A stretch of 64,000 nt of DNA from Cryptomeria japonica (taxonomy: Eukaryota > Streptophyta > Pinopsida > Cupressales > Cupressaceae), in the NCBI RefSeq assembly GCF_030272615.1, contig NC_081406.1, forward strand, positions 139,401,361 through 139,465,360, written 5' to 3'. Position 1 is the stretch's first letter; the number at the start of each line of letters is the position of its first letter. The notes under the pieces are model-generated. The model had not been told where the DNA came from. It was given only the letters and a program-made list of their open reading frames with translations, and ran no database searches. The translations under genes and the position numbers were made by a program. Positions 1-12,059 of the stretch are shown here, in pieces.

Positions 1-1070
1 CAATGGTGAGGCAAGTAGGGTAGAGGCATACCCGATCAACATGTCATACATCACTTCATACCCCATTAGTTCAACTACTTCCTTTCTCGGTTCCACTACT
101 TTGATTATGAAGTCATCAATCATTATTGTGAAGTAGATATCATCTTCATACTTCTTCACAATATCATGAGATATCCTTATTCTCTGGCTCATTTTCCACT
201 TGAATTCATCAAAATAATTGTTAAGCACCTCAGGATATCCAGTTCCTATTGCTTGAAGACGTTCCTTGATTTTCTTGGAAATTGGTAGGTTAGCAGACCA
301 TTGCACATCACCTACTCTAGGGAAATAACCTTGAAAGTAGAAGAATAAACCGACCAGAAGTTGGCCAAATCTGTACCTTAGAGAATTGTCTTGTTTGATG
401 GATTTCAGATTTAACAACAATTGCTTCTGTAGACAGGTATAGAGGTCAAATGAGGTGTCTTCCTTGATCATTCTGTAAGCGGCATTTGCCGTAGCAGCAA
501 GGACAGAGTTCATTCTGCTAGCATAAAACATCCTATAACCAATCACCATGTAAGCATATTTCACCAGATCATCAAAGATGGTGTTGATGGTCATCACCCG
601 TTGGTCACTCACAGAACCGGTGAGCTTTGTTATTTCAATTTTGGTGACCTTTCATAGAGTTGGCACCTCTCTAATATTGCAGAAATCGGTGATGGCATAA
701 ATTGCTTCCGGTGTGATATCATGCGTCCACTTGAGATACATCTTATCACCATGTACTCTATTGAGGATGATGCAAATATGATCTTCTGTGAAGTCTTCCA
801 GAAAATATACCACATTGTGTAGTGTCATCTTTTCAAGGATACTATACTTAGGTTTGATTTTGTTATCATTCCCACATAACAGACTTAGCTTGGAATGGAT
901 TGCTAGGGACCCTAGGTCTTCCAACTTATAGTCTTTATACCCTGAAATGTCATCCTCAATAATAACTCCAACGGGAATTTGTGATAGGGCATTGTATTTT
1001 TATTTCTTTTGAAGAAATTCAGCTGAATCTATAGGTGCACTAGAACTAGAGTGTGATGCAGAAGCCATGA
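1..1070 (-). pseudogene. ORF2 of LTR element 1, unknown conserved protein (partial, broken)
   Basis: The start is taken as the ATG at 1070 (MASASHSSSS), after a non-coding spacer. The frame is open apart from stops at 1000-1002 and 652-654 and leaves the window still open. I recognise no enzyme domain. Parts of the protein align by eye with ORF2 of the element at 41987-48526: a segment like FSQIP-x-GV followed by acidic residues, a segment RVHG, a segment FGxLLV, and a stretch with KMxxRIR and MGYE. This is the position where pol would be expected, yet no protease, integrase or RT motifs appear. Function is unknown; a structural or accessory element protein is possible. Confidence 0.6.
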
Positions 1071-1504
1071 TAAGAAAGAAATTCAACAAATACCTTCACA
1101 ATCTAAAATTTAGGGTTTGCCAATGTCACCCACAATTCACCACTTTGGTTACTAGATTACCACTTAGTGTTCTTCATTAATAGATTGAAAAGATCGTTGG
1201 ATTCCTCTGTAAGATTTTGAATTCACTTTGAATCGCTAGACGAATCGCTCTTTGTCGCTTTGCTCTTGAAAATTCTTCTCTCAAAAATTGATAAGTGATA
1301 ATGACGATGAAAATCCCTTTTAAACAACTTCTCACCTACCATAATAAATGCATCACCATTAGGGCATAAACCCTAATTTTGCCTTTTACCAATTCAAATC
1401 TTCTGTCGCTTGACAGGTAACATATACCGGTTAAAGTCTTTACCGATATAAACTGGGGGTTTGAAACATTTCACCAATATGTTCCCCCTAAGCTTTTCTA
1501 AAGC
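1071..1504. other. Spacer between gag-like ORF and ORF2 of element 1
   Basis: About 430 bp without an open frame separate the two ORFs of the element. The stretch is AT-rich with several ACCGGT/ACCGAT-type words and no obvious splice pair. The equivalent spacer in the second element (46233-46600) is of similar size. It could hold an internal promoter for ORF2, but that is inference only. Confidence 0.5.
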
Positions 1505-2778
1505 TCAGTTTGCCAGTTCAGGGACTTCCACACTAGGTGTAGAAACTAGTTCATCCTGTGATCCTTCCTCTGATTTCTTTTTCCAAGTTTTATTCATTTC
1601 CACTTGAACGGTTTCAACATCAATCTTCCCTTCTGGAGTGATCGGTATATCATCTGATAGGTTCTTTCTCAGTCTGCAAGTTCTGGCAGTGTGTCCCAGT
1701 TTGTTGCAATGATAACATACCATTCTAGGTGTTCTCCATGGTCCATTATTCATATGTTCATTCTTCCATCTGCATGTTGTAGTAGTGTGACCGCTACCAC
1801 GACAAATCAAACAAGTTGCTCTCCAACTAGTTGCCGCTTGATAACCACCTGACCGAAGGTCATAGGTATTGTATCGGTTGGGATTCCAGTTCACAAAAGG
1901 TTCCAGGATAACTCCTTGAGTCCTTGGAGGATGTCTCCCAGTGTTGTACAAAATAGATCTACATTCAAATGCTCTATGCCCAAACTTTTTGCATGCATAA
2001 CATTTACCATTGAATCTATTGGATCTAAGCTTATTGTTTAGAAAATAAGGAAAATTGTTGTAGGCCTTGCTTCTACACACATTGGCAGTATGTCCTTCTT
2101 TGAGACAATTAAAGCAAACATGTTTAAAATTTTGCTTACCTTTATCCTTCAATTTCGGTTGCTTCTTTGATGCCTCATCTTTTGTTCCAGAGGTCTCACC
2201 TTCCTCATACCCAGACAAACCAAGTCCAGTGGTATTCTTTACCGGTTTTGCTGATTCCAACTTTTGTTCTAGCTTAACAGTACTCTTATTGAATTTGGCA
2301 AGTATCTCCTTTGACTCAGTAAGTTCCTTGGAAATAGCAGCATTGGATTCCATCAAGGTTGTATTATCAGAAATAGCCATGTTTAGTTCACCTTGAATTT
2401 CTTTTTTTTCCACTTTACTCTCTTGGAAATGAGCGGTAAGGGCATTGATTTCTTGCTTTAGCTTGGAGATCTCATGATCTTGTCTTTTACCAGATCTTCA
2501 TCTTTCCTTCCGTTCTCAAGCTCTTGACACATTCTGATAGTCAGTCCTTTCAACTCTTTTCTCAAATTGGCTTTAGATTCATTCAGTTTTTCAACTTCTT
2601 CAACTAGGGCATCCATCTCTACTTCATTAGAAGATCTATTTTCAGTAAGTTTCATCAGTTTTTCAGCATGCTCTCTTCTTTTGGCCAAAGAGGCTTTATA
2701 CTTGACTTTTAGTTCATCATAGGCTCTCTCAGTCTGAGTGAGACGATGAGTAAATTCCCTTAGACTATACTCCCCCAT
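1505..2778 (-). pseudogene. gag-like ORF with coiled coil and four CCHC zinc knuckles
   Basis: The start is placed at the ATG at 2778 (MGEYSLREF), about 35 bp downstream of the primer binding site. The first third is rich in Glu, Lys and Leu and looks like a coiled coil. The second half carries four intact zinc knuckles, CFNCLKEGHTANVC, CYACKKFGHRAFEC, CLICRGSGHTTTTC and CYHCNKLGHTARTC. Such knuckles bind nucleic acid in retrotransposon nucleocapsid. A single-base loss in an A run near 2490 shifts the frame, so the sequence is seen as two open segments (2458-2868 and 1505-2413). The ORF stops at 1505 without running into protease or integrase, so it is gag only. Four knuckles is more than the one or two usual in Copia gag. 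Confidence 0.8.
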
Positions 2779-2813
2779 ATCTCCTTCCAAGTGGTTAGAC
2801 TTATAGAAAGGTT

Positions 2814-2827
2814 GGCTCCGATACCAA
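2814..2827 (-). promoter_or_regulatory. tRNA primer binding site of element 1
   Basis: On the minus strand the bases just after the LTR read TTGGTATCGGAGCC. This is the standard plant LTR-element site complementary to initiator methionine tRNA, with A changed to G at one position. It fixes the orientation of the element. Confidence 0.85.
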
Positions 2828-2828
2828 T

Positions 2829-3989
2829 TGATGAATACTAAGAGGGGGGGGATGAATGAGTATACCAAAAAATACTATAAACAAACCTTTAAACATTTTA
2901 GTAGATAATCGGTAGAACAGATTCACTAATAAACTGGTTAAGATAAATACAAACCAAATAGCAAACAAAGCAATCACCCACAAGAGAACAATCACCATAA
3001 CACAAGCTATTTGACGTGGAAACCCAAAGGGGAAAACCACAGTGAGCAGAAACTCACAAGTAACTATCTGCAAAATAGAAACCAGACCGATTAAGGTCAG
3101 ACCTGTTAAGGTCATACAATGTTCTTCACCAGAATAGGTCCTATTAGGAATCTAGATCTCTGTTAGCAGATAAGTCCTGTTAAAGACTACCTTGTTAAAG
3201 GATTCCAGATCCACAATTGTGAACCACCTTGTTAGAGGATTTACAAAGGCTTTGTTGGGCCTACCTGGTTAAGGGTTTTAGACTTGTCGAAGATATTAGT
3301 AATCAACAAGTGAGTGATCTAGATACTAGCATAGTATGCTTGGTTAGATCCTTGATAGCTCATTGTTAATGCATTTTAGCGTTACTTCAGTCTTCAATAT
3401 CTCCACACTGTATCTCTTCACACAGACTTAATCTTCTCTGCAAACATCACACATAACCTTTTCTATCACACATCTCATACATCATACATGCAAACCCTAG
3501 ACATGATGTCCTTATAAAGGAAACTGATTTCATGTCAGTCCAATAAGATTAAACTACAAGTTCCTAGGTTCAGTGCATCTAGACACATTTGGTAACATGG
3601 CACAAAATCACTGCCAAAGTGTCGGTGGATGATAACTCATCACAGAGTAATACTGGTTAATACAATATACCGATTACCGGTTGTCAAAAATGAAGAGTGG
3701 TAGAACATAGTGTTCCAATCAAATGTTAACTACCACTTGGGTCCTTCGTACCGCTTGTGATCCTTGAACCTCTAGAGGTCTCCATACCGCTTGAGCTCTT
3801 TAGTCAATCTATGACTGGTAAACATCTTCTACAAAATGTCAATAATCTAAAGACTATACACTCAATAATACACAATATTGGTTGGAACAATTACCAATTG
3901 GGCATAACTCATACATGAAGAAAGTGTGTCCATCATCAAGAAAGTGTGTGTCCATCAATGACAATCAAAACATCATCAAAATGCCAACA
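2829..3989 (-). repeat. 5' LTR of element 1 (about 1.16 kb)
   Basis: The LTR is bounded by TG at 3989 (minus strand TGTTGGCATTTTG) and CA at 2829 (minus strand CATCA), next to the primer binding site. It contains a GTGGTTTTCC-type element with a following GGGTTTCCAC (3016-3040), a motif seen in every other LTR of this window. The far end reads directly into unrelated AT-rich DNA at 3990. The partner LTR is not in the window, so length rests on the terminal motifs only. Confidence 0.75.
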
Positions 3990-6950
3990 TCCTTCTACTG
4001 TTAGAATATTCTTCTTGGATGTTAGCGTGCATGGATTTGGATCTATGCTATCTTATAATGTGCTTGGAATATTGGAGCATATCTATGTAATTAGAATTGA
4101 TATCATGTGGTATGAAAATTGTAAATGTAAAGAAGACTATGTAATCAGTGTACTCAAAACATGTATTATAGAACATGTAGTAGGATGGTTTCTGAATGAG
4201 ATGTATTATTTGAGATTGTTTTAGATGGATATTAATTTGCATATGTAGTTATTGATTAAAAATGTAAGAAATAAATTCATAGATACAAATATAATGTTTT
4301 GTGAATTTCTCATGATGGTAGTGAATGTGTTAACGATCATGGATGCCTTGGTTGGAAAGATTGTATGGCTTGCATATCTCCTTGTTATGTGGTTGTTCTA
4401 AGGTGTTGATTTCTATGTATTAGAGATGTTACCATATTATGATGTCTTGCAAATGAGGAACATGAATATGTGTCTATGTAACTTGTGTTAGTAAGCTTAG
4501 GATGGAATGTAGCAAAAGAGACTATGAGCTTGCTTCATGTGATCATATGTAATTGAACTTGATGTAGAAGACCTATTTTATTGTAATAAAATGATGTATT
4601 GGTATGTGGTTCATGTTATAGATATGTTTATCTTGTTGAGAATGAAATCTTATGTTCAAATTGGGGGATTGAAATATCAGATTGTATTTATTCTTGTAGG
4701 ATCATATGACTCTTGCACCTATTTAGTAGAGTGGAATCCTATTTTGATGTAGATAAGTGCTTGATGTAATGATCTTGTATATGACTATGGATAGTATTCT
4801 TGATGAGTTGTTCTTAAGGAAATAAATGAATACCAATAGTTAAAGAAGGATAAATGCATTTAGTTTCATGAGGTGTTAAGTGTTCAAATGAGTAAAGATG
4901 GGTATTAGGAACATTCAACTGGTACTTTAAAATGAGCCTAAAGAGTATGAAAGGGGATAGAGTTATGCATATGTGTTAATGTCTTATCATAATTGCATGA
5001 GAAGTAAATGTTTAGTTGGATGTTAGTATATGGTGTTGTAGATGGATATGTGATGTGTTAGTTTAATGTCAATTAGTGATTAAGATACCCTAGGGAATGG
5101 AGATGCATTATATAGTTTTAATATGGAAATATGTTAAAGAATAAATAGATGTTCCGCTTGTAGAATATGATTCATGGTTATGTTCATTCATGTGATCATG
5201 TATATAGTCAATGATGCATTGATGAATAATAATAGTAATGTTGCATTCTAGATGTGAGTGTTAGTGTGGTAGTGAGGATTGATCTAAAGAGAAATTTTTT
5301 TTATCTCCTTTGTTAGTAGATTTTGGTTTATTTCTATAGGGTATTTTTGCAGGCATTACAATAGGGTTAATCCATTTAGAATATCCTATTAGTTTTATAA
5401 TATAAGAAGAAAATATTTTATCCAACTCTATTTTTGCTTGCTTAAATTCATGTTACAGTTAATGCAATAAGGTATTTTTCGATTTTGTTTGGTTCCCTCC
5501 TTCAACTATATCTCCATATTGAACCCACTTCTTTTGTTATGCCTTTCATTTTAGTGAAGGTTTGGGGAAATAGGTCTTCACGCTCAAAGAGTAATTCAAT
5601 GACTAATGCCACAATGGTTCTTCCCAATAATCTCCAATCTTAATCATTATAGGATTATCCTTGAAGACTATATTTTTCTCTCTTAAAATTAGATATTAGT
5701 TGTAATAGTGATCTTTGAAATCCCTTTCTAGTTGTAATTCCCTTTTTCTTCTCTAACAATGATTTCCAATTTTGGTACTACATCATGTTCATCTATTTGT
5801 ACCTTATAACATATGTTTTCTATTAGAAGTTCCTATTTCTCCAACAATTGAATTGGTTTCTAGATTTTGGATTCTATAGGTGTTGAATATCAGTGATCTT
5901 TGAAACTAGTCTGAAAATGATCTCCTTGGTTTTGTGTAGTGCAGTATGAATTCATTCATACTATTTTTAATGATTGAAAAAATTTTTATAACTATTTTAT
6001 AACGATTGATATTTATTTGGTCATACATAATTTTTTTAGAAATAAGATAAATTTATAATTTAAATTAGACATAGATTATTAACACTCATATTTAGTGGAT
6101 TATTTTTTAATATTTTTAATTGCCAAATTATAAGTTTACTTGAATTATAATATTATATTTTTTATTCCATAATTCTTAAATTTTTTTGTATATATGAAAA
6201 TTTACTGATAAGCTTATTTATTCAAACAACAAAATCACTATAGAATACACACATACTATTTAAAAATATATATACTTTTTAATTTTCCGTGTGCATCAAG
6301 TGGAGACCTTAATGTTGGTAAAAATTCTCTTTTAACATGAGTGTGATATTATTATTTTAAAAAGCGGCAACAAATCCAATCAATCTATTTTTTAATTAGT
6401 TTAGCTAATCAATACAAAGAATTAAAATTTTTGAACAAAAAACTGTTGTGTAAATTTAATGGCAAAGAAACGTGTGACATGATAGCTATGTCTCATATCT
6501 TTAGCAAATATCTTCAAGTTGGGCTTTCAATTTTACATTTAGTACCCATTTTAGGCCATTTTAAAAATGATTTATTAACAAAAGTATTTATACTAAACAT
6601 GATTCTATTTAGGCAATTCGTATCTAACTTTTTAATATTTTATTGCAGTTTGATAATGTCAATGAAAAATGACATCAATGTTAAAATCATAATAACGTTT
6701 AAAATATCTAAAAACATGGTTATTTTAGTTATTTAATTTTTATGTAATTTTTTTTTCTTTTTAAAAGATGTATATATTTTTTTATTATAAAACAAACATT
6801 ATCAAAGGCATTGACCCTTAACCTAGTCCAAGGACTATCAACAACACTTTAACAACACAACAACAAAAAAAACTTAAAACAAGAATGGATCATAGTAGTA
6901 AAAGAGAGAAACATGTGTATACCCCGTAGAACTTTAACCACATCATAAGA
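3990..6950. other. AT-rich stretch with no recognised gene
   Basis: 3990-5280 is rich in ATG, TGTG and TTATG words on the plus strand, and its longest frame (3946-4224) starts inside the neighbouring LTR and resembles no protein family I know. 5281-6950 holds T-rich and A-rich runs and only short chance frames. Minus-strand translation of 5500-5960 gives short charged pieces broken by many stops, possibly a very old element. Nothing firm can be assigned. Confidence 0.5.
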
Positions 6951-6959
6951 AAAAATAGA

Positions 6960-8980
6960 CAAACCTAGACCTAGGGGGTTGGCTTATGGAGCGTAGCCAT
7001 CTCAATGACGTTGTCCCAGTCCTTAGAAACCTTTAGAGTTCCTTGTAGGATTGTTTATCCACAAAATCTTCAACAGTCTTGTCCCATAGAAAACAAAGGG
7101 TCATCGTCGAGCTGTTCATGATTCTCATGCAAAATTTGTTGATGCTAACCAACTGCGTATCTCTGATGTCCCATCTGTGCTTCATATCCTTGAGTTCCTC
7201 CTTGAAATTTTGTATTTCCTTGTCCACTCCAACACTATCTAGATGGTCTTGCAGCTCTTAGACGTCACATTTGAGGGCCTGAATCTCATCATCCCTGGGG
7301 AGGTCAGTGGGCTCCAATATCTCATCCATCTATATTTCTTGTTGGTCCTCTTCCATGGGAGAGCATCTCATCTTTTTTCTTCTTCTCCCTTTCTTGTCAC
7401 TTTTCTTACCCTTGTCTATTCCTTCTACAACAACCTCTTTTTTACCCTCAAGCCCATCATCCAATTCAGAAGCTATCATAATGATTGGGTCCACATTCTG
7501 TATAATTTTATATGGGGCCACATCTTCAAAATTATCAGTGGCGAGATCATTTATTGCATTCAAATATTGAGGGCCCTGTAGGGACCAAAGTCATCCATGT
7601 TGTCAATAGTGTCAATCTATTCCCCCTCAGGTTCATTTAAATTTCTACCACCCTCACCCATTTCAGGATCATCTTCAGTATCAATGACAATTTCATTCTT
7701 ATCATTTTTCTCACTAGCACCCTTGGAAGAAAGTCTTTGGTACCTTCTCCTTCCCCTAGATTCTAGACAAAGTCATCTTCATCCATGTCCTCCAAGATAG
7801 AATTATTAATCATATTTTTTTTTCTGTTTGCTAGGACATTTACCCTTGCTCTTAGAGAAAAAGATTTTCCACCCTTTAGTAGTAGAGGAGGAATGGAAGG
7901 TAGGGGGGCTCAACTTGGTGATGGTAAATAAAGAAAAGGGGAGAGGGGAGGAAAAAAAAGCTTCATTAGAGAGTTCGAATAATCTAGAAGGGGTCACTCC
8001 CCTTGCAAATGCCACCCAAGATTGAGAGGCATGCAAAGGGGGTTGAACTAACATAACATTACGTGGAGGGTGGGGAGGGGTTTATAAGGCCAAATGGTAG
8101 TGATATCTAGCCTATTGATCAGACCCTGGTGTAGTGGAATAGGTTGTTTATCCTCATTCTTTAGTTCAAGTGATTCCTTGATATAGTATTCCAGAGAATA
8201 CAAAAGATAGAAAGGAAAACATAAAAGATCATGACTCCTTAAATGATTTATCAAGGGAAAATGATAATATTATTAAACTTCGTGGAAACTCTTAAGAGAA
8301 ATATTTTACTATCATTAAACATACCATGTCCCATGGATGTTTGATTTCTTCTTTGGTGAAACCACCTTGTAATTTGATAGGGGTCTCCTTCCCCTTGAAA
8401 AATCAGGTTGTCAATGTTTCTTGCATGACTCATCCGCTTCCATCTCCTTCCCTCTAGAGAAAGGAAAGTCACATGAGCATTCACTTCATTAGAAACTTCA
8501 AAGGAGATTCCCCCAACAATAACTCTATGATTATTCTTAGAAACAGTGAATTGAATAGAGAGTTGTTCATCATGTCCATGCAGGTTTTCCATGAACTTCA
8601 TCAGCCACCTTCAATGTAGTAGTTCGAAACTACCAAGTCCTTCTTGCAATCGTCGGACTTATCTAGCTCAAAGAAAACTAAATTCCCTCCCATGGTAGAT
8701 TCACTAGAATTAACGGCTAAAGAACTTTCTTGAACTCTCGATATAAACCCTTTAGATTCAAAAATAGCAAAAAAAAGAGACCTTGTAAAAACAAGATTAG
8801 CTTTAACAAAAATGTGAAAATTATAGAAATCATACAAGCCAATGGTGAAATAATTTCTCAAATTATCCTTCAGACAAAGAGACACATGTGAAGGGTAACT
8901 CCATCCTTGCAAAGTTACATTAGTGATTAATGGTGTTGCCTTGTAATTGGGGCATAAGAAATAATCATTAATAAGACACC
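6960..8980 (-). pseudogene. Repeat-associated ORF family, copy I (broken)
   Basis: On the minus strand open segments follow one another at 8975-8601, 8601-8251, 8254-8048, 8054-7806, 7563-7330 and 7227-7033, with frameshifts or stops between. They read as one protein: an N-terminal globular part with LQGWSYPSHVSLCLKDNLR and NHRVIVGGISFEV, a middle with INHLRSHDLLCFPFYLL and PLHQGLI, an acidic and lysine-rich linker, then a probable coiled coil near 7030-7220. The middle aligns by eye with 57820-57386 (LLNHFR, LSFPFFLL, HGGMLFLI). I recognise no enzyme. It lies directly downstream of the LINE remnant, and the true N terminus is not visible. A retroelement accessory protein or a protein distantly like plant mobile domain proteins are both only guesses. 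Confidence 0.5.
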
Positions 8981-9253
8981 CATGTGTCCATCAAATCTCT
9001 TTTCTTTCCATGTGTGCACAAATTTCTAGAGGTGTCACATGTGCTCAAACCCAAACTTAAACTAGATCATTAAAGGAAACACAAAGAGGAAATACCAAGT
9101 GATGATGGCGAGGAGGTCACACACATAGAGGCTTAGTTGGCAATCCACGTCATATGACCATTATTTCCAGTTGACACTGAGTCAATATTATTCAAATTTG
9201 AAAACTCCCTCTTCCAGTAACACCCACAACCTAGATGAGGAGGACGGGTAAAA

Positions 9254-9780
9254 TTAGAGGGGAAAATATCCATGGGGGATTTGAGTGTTATACTCTCCTT
9301 GGAGGAGTATCCTGACATTAATGGGTAAGAAATTAAAACTCCTCCAACATCTTAGTCCTTGTCTAGGGAGGCCAAGGGCTGCCATGGCATTTGCAACCTT
9401 GTTACCTTCCCCAAAAACATGACCCATAGTGAAGGAGTCAAAACCATATATTAGCATGAGAATATATATGATAATTCCATCAATCAACCAATTGATTTTG
9501 TCTAGCCCTTTAACAACATCAATGATGACTTTGGAATCTCCTTCAATAGCAATAACCCAAATCCCAATAGAGGGAGTGATTCAAAGATCCCAAGAAAGGG
9601 CCATACCTTTAGCCTAGTTGCTAGTACGACCATTCAAATTGTTTGTATAAGCATCCACAAGCTCGTCAGAGTGTGATCTGAAGATTCCTCCACCTGTTGC
9701 CAGCCCCATAGAGTGCCTAGTAGCACCATCAAAGTTTATCTTAGAGTAACTAGGGGACAAAGGTGACCACTTGGTATTCA
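9254..9780 (-). pseudogene. LINE RNase H region
   Basis: On the minus strand the text reads KINFDGAT near 9745, then GGGIFR, then IEGDSKVIID near 9515, and finally HVFGEGNKVANAMAALG near 9395. These are the expected positions of the catalytic Asp, Glu and Asp residues and the C-terminal helix of the RNase H found at the end of many plant LINE ORF2 proteins. At least two stops interrupt it (in the stretch 9560-9620). RNase H would remove RNA from the RNA-DNA hybrid during target-primed reverse transcription. Confidence 0.75.
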
Positions 9781-10459
9781 TTCTATGAAAACTTTTGGAG
9801 TTATCAAAGGTTACAAAAGAGGATGAGAGATTTCATTGACTAGAAAACTCAATGTGACTAATAGAGGGAGGGTTGGGGGGGTTTAACAACTATTAAAAAG
9901 ATATCTCTAGAGGTTGAGGAAGGATATAATAACTATCTATGTAGGGGTTTCAACATCATGAAAGATCATTTTATTCCTTTCCTTCCAAATGCACTAGCCC
10001 AGGTTCGATGCTATTACCCTCCATAGCTAGCGAATCAAGGGATTAGAAGTTGAACCCCTCCATTCCTACATCAGGTATGTCAAATCCTCATTCATGGTCC
10101 AATAAAGATTAAAATTTTGAAGTGAGGATTTTGTTATGAAGGGAATTTCACCAGAAGAAATTAATTTTAGGGATGAGGTGGGGGTTCCAAACCTGCTTTC
10201 ACCAATTAGGGGCATTGTTATCCTTGAGAAGGATGTGACAAGTTGTCTTAACTAAAAAGTCCCCACTTGGGTTCCATCTCCTAATGAATTTATCCTCCCA
10301 GTGAAAAAGGGGTAGTCTGGCCTTATCAAGCATGTTTTATAGCTCTTAGGAAAAAGGTAGAAGGTGGGGCTGGTCACAATAATAGGCCAAAATATCCTTC
10401 CAAGTGTTTGCACAGAGATACTTGCTAACCCAATGAACAAAGAAAGCAATAGTGCAGCC

Positions 10460-10891
10460 CTATAGTCTCTTGAGGGAAGGGAAGGAAGTCAAAGGTTTAT
10501 CTCCCAACCAATAGTCCTCCCATAAGTGGATGTTTCTTCCATCTCCTATGAGGCACCTCAGACAATGTGAGATAATGTCTATGCACCTTAGAATATTGTT
10601 CCAAATTTTGGAGTGCTTGGGAATATCGTCCAAGTCCAGAACCTTGTGGAAGTTATCTTGACCAAGATACTTTTCACACATAATGTGACCCCAATTAAAA
10701 TTTCAGTAGGCTAACTTCCAAGAAGTTTTATCCATAAGAACTTTATTAAAAAGAGATTTTTTCCTAATTCCTATCCCATAATTACTTTTTAGGTTGCATA
10801 CTTTGTCCCAACCAACCAAATCCAAACTCTTATTTTCTTTCATACTTGTCCAAAGAAAATTTCTTTGGATTCTTTCCAATTTCTCATCCAT
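10460..10891 (-). pseudogene. LINE ORF2 C-terminal part with zinc-binding RVT region
   Basis: The minus strand gives two open segments. The upstream one (10891-10703) has RIQRNFLWTSM followed by VGWDKVCNLK, typical of the region after the RT of plant LINEs. The downstream one (10681-10460) has CLRCLIGDGRNIHLWEDYWL, typical of the zf-RVT region. They are linked through a damaged stretch, and a further fragment with the same character lies at 10449-10252. Confidence 0.7.
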
Positions 10892-12011
10892 TGAGTTAGA
10901 GATTTAAATAATGATAGGAAATACAAAGGGATCCTTTTCAAAGAGGAGGCTAAGAGATAAAGTTTCTTCTACATTTTCTCAATGATGGAGTCCCAAATGG
11001 AGTTAGAAACTTCTTTAATGGTAAGGGGTAGTCTAAGAAAGATGCTCAGGAGGGAAGCAATTTGACATCCCAGAATACCCTTGATTTGATTTGGAGTCTA
11101 TTGGTAGTATGAAAGAAATAAATATTGCTTTTCTCATAATTGATATACTCTAACTAGATGCATTTGCATAATGATTAAGATAGGTTTTCCACCCCCTATC
11201 TTCAACCACTGAAGATATCCCAAAAAGGATGGTGTCATCAACAAACTATTGTAAAACTGTTGGGGGGGGGGGGGTTGTTGAGGAAGTTGGCTTGATCCCC
11301 ATTAAAGTTACATTGTGGCCTAGAGAACTGAAGTTTCTACCAATAACCTCAACTAGAATAATAAAAAGTTAGGGGGATAGAGGATCACCTTGACAAAATC
11401 CCTTGTATGTCCCAAAAGGATTCCCTAGGGATGTCATTAACAAGAACAAAATATTTGACTATGGTAATGCATTCCCTAATAAGGTTATTAAGTCTATCAC
11501 CAAACCCAAGGTTTTTAAGGACTTTGAAAAAGAAATTATAGTTTTTTTCATACGACTTAAAGATTTCAAGCTTCAAGACCATACCTAACTGACAACTTCT
11601 ATCCATAGAGTGAGTAACCTCATGAGTAGTGATGGTAGCACCCAGGATTTGTCTTCCTTGTACAAAACCTTTTTGTCTTGGACTTATACGATTATCAAGG
11701 AAAGGCTTAATCCCATTGACAAGGACTTTGGAAAATAATTTGTAGACTGTGTTACAAAGGATGATAGATTTAAAGCCCTTGAGGCATGTACGTTCTTGAA
11801 CTTTTGGAATCAAGGCAATAAAAGTGGTGTTTAGCCTTTTTAGCAACTTAACTAATCTAAAACAATCCTTAGTGGCCATCACAACATCAACACCAATGAT
11901 GTCCTTGAAGTCTTGGAAGAAAGATGGAGGGAATTTTTTTGGGCTTGGGGCCTTGTACGCACCCATAGAGAATATTGTCACCCTCACCTCGTCATCAGTA
12001 ACTAGGGCCAT
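10892..12011 (-). pseudogene. LINE reverse transcriptase domain (broken)
   Basis: The long open segment 12011-11385 contains the RT fingers and palm: APSPKKFPPSFFQDF, FIALIPKV, FKSIILCNTVYKLFSKVL, PRQKGFVQGRQI and the mutated first catalytic block LKLEIFKSYEK, where LDxxKAYD would be normal. The second catalytic block FVDD is seen on the minus strand at 11234-11245, followed by TILFG. A run of 14 G at about 11263 and several stops lie between and around these. The first catalytic Asp is replaced by Glu, so the enzyme would be dead even without the stops. Confidence 0.85.
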
Positions 12012-12059
12012 GACGATAGCATTTTCCTCCTCATTCAGGGGATTTCAGAGGCATTGAAG

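Larger units (their letters stand above)
1..3989 (-). mobile_element. LTR retrotransposon 1 (5' part, runs off the left edge)
   Basis: Reading on the minus strand, the order is LTR (3989 to 2829), a primer binding site, a coiled-coil plus zinc-knuckle gag-like ORF, a 430-bp spacer, and a second ORF that continues beyond base 1. The LTR begins TGTTGGCATTTTG and ends CATCA, and the next bases TTGGTATCGGAGCC match the usual initiator-methionine tRNA binding site with one change. No reverse transcriptase or integrase is visible in the part shown, and the 3' LTR is outside the window. The layout matches the complete element at 41987-48526, so I infer the same broad class. Stops and a frameshift show it is old. 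Confidence 0.85.

Noticed and set aside
2067-2396. Plus-strand 109-residue frame
   Set aside because: Antisense of the zinc-knuckle gag ORF.
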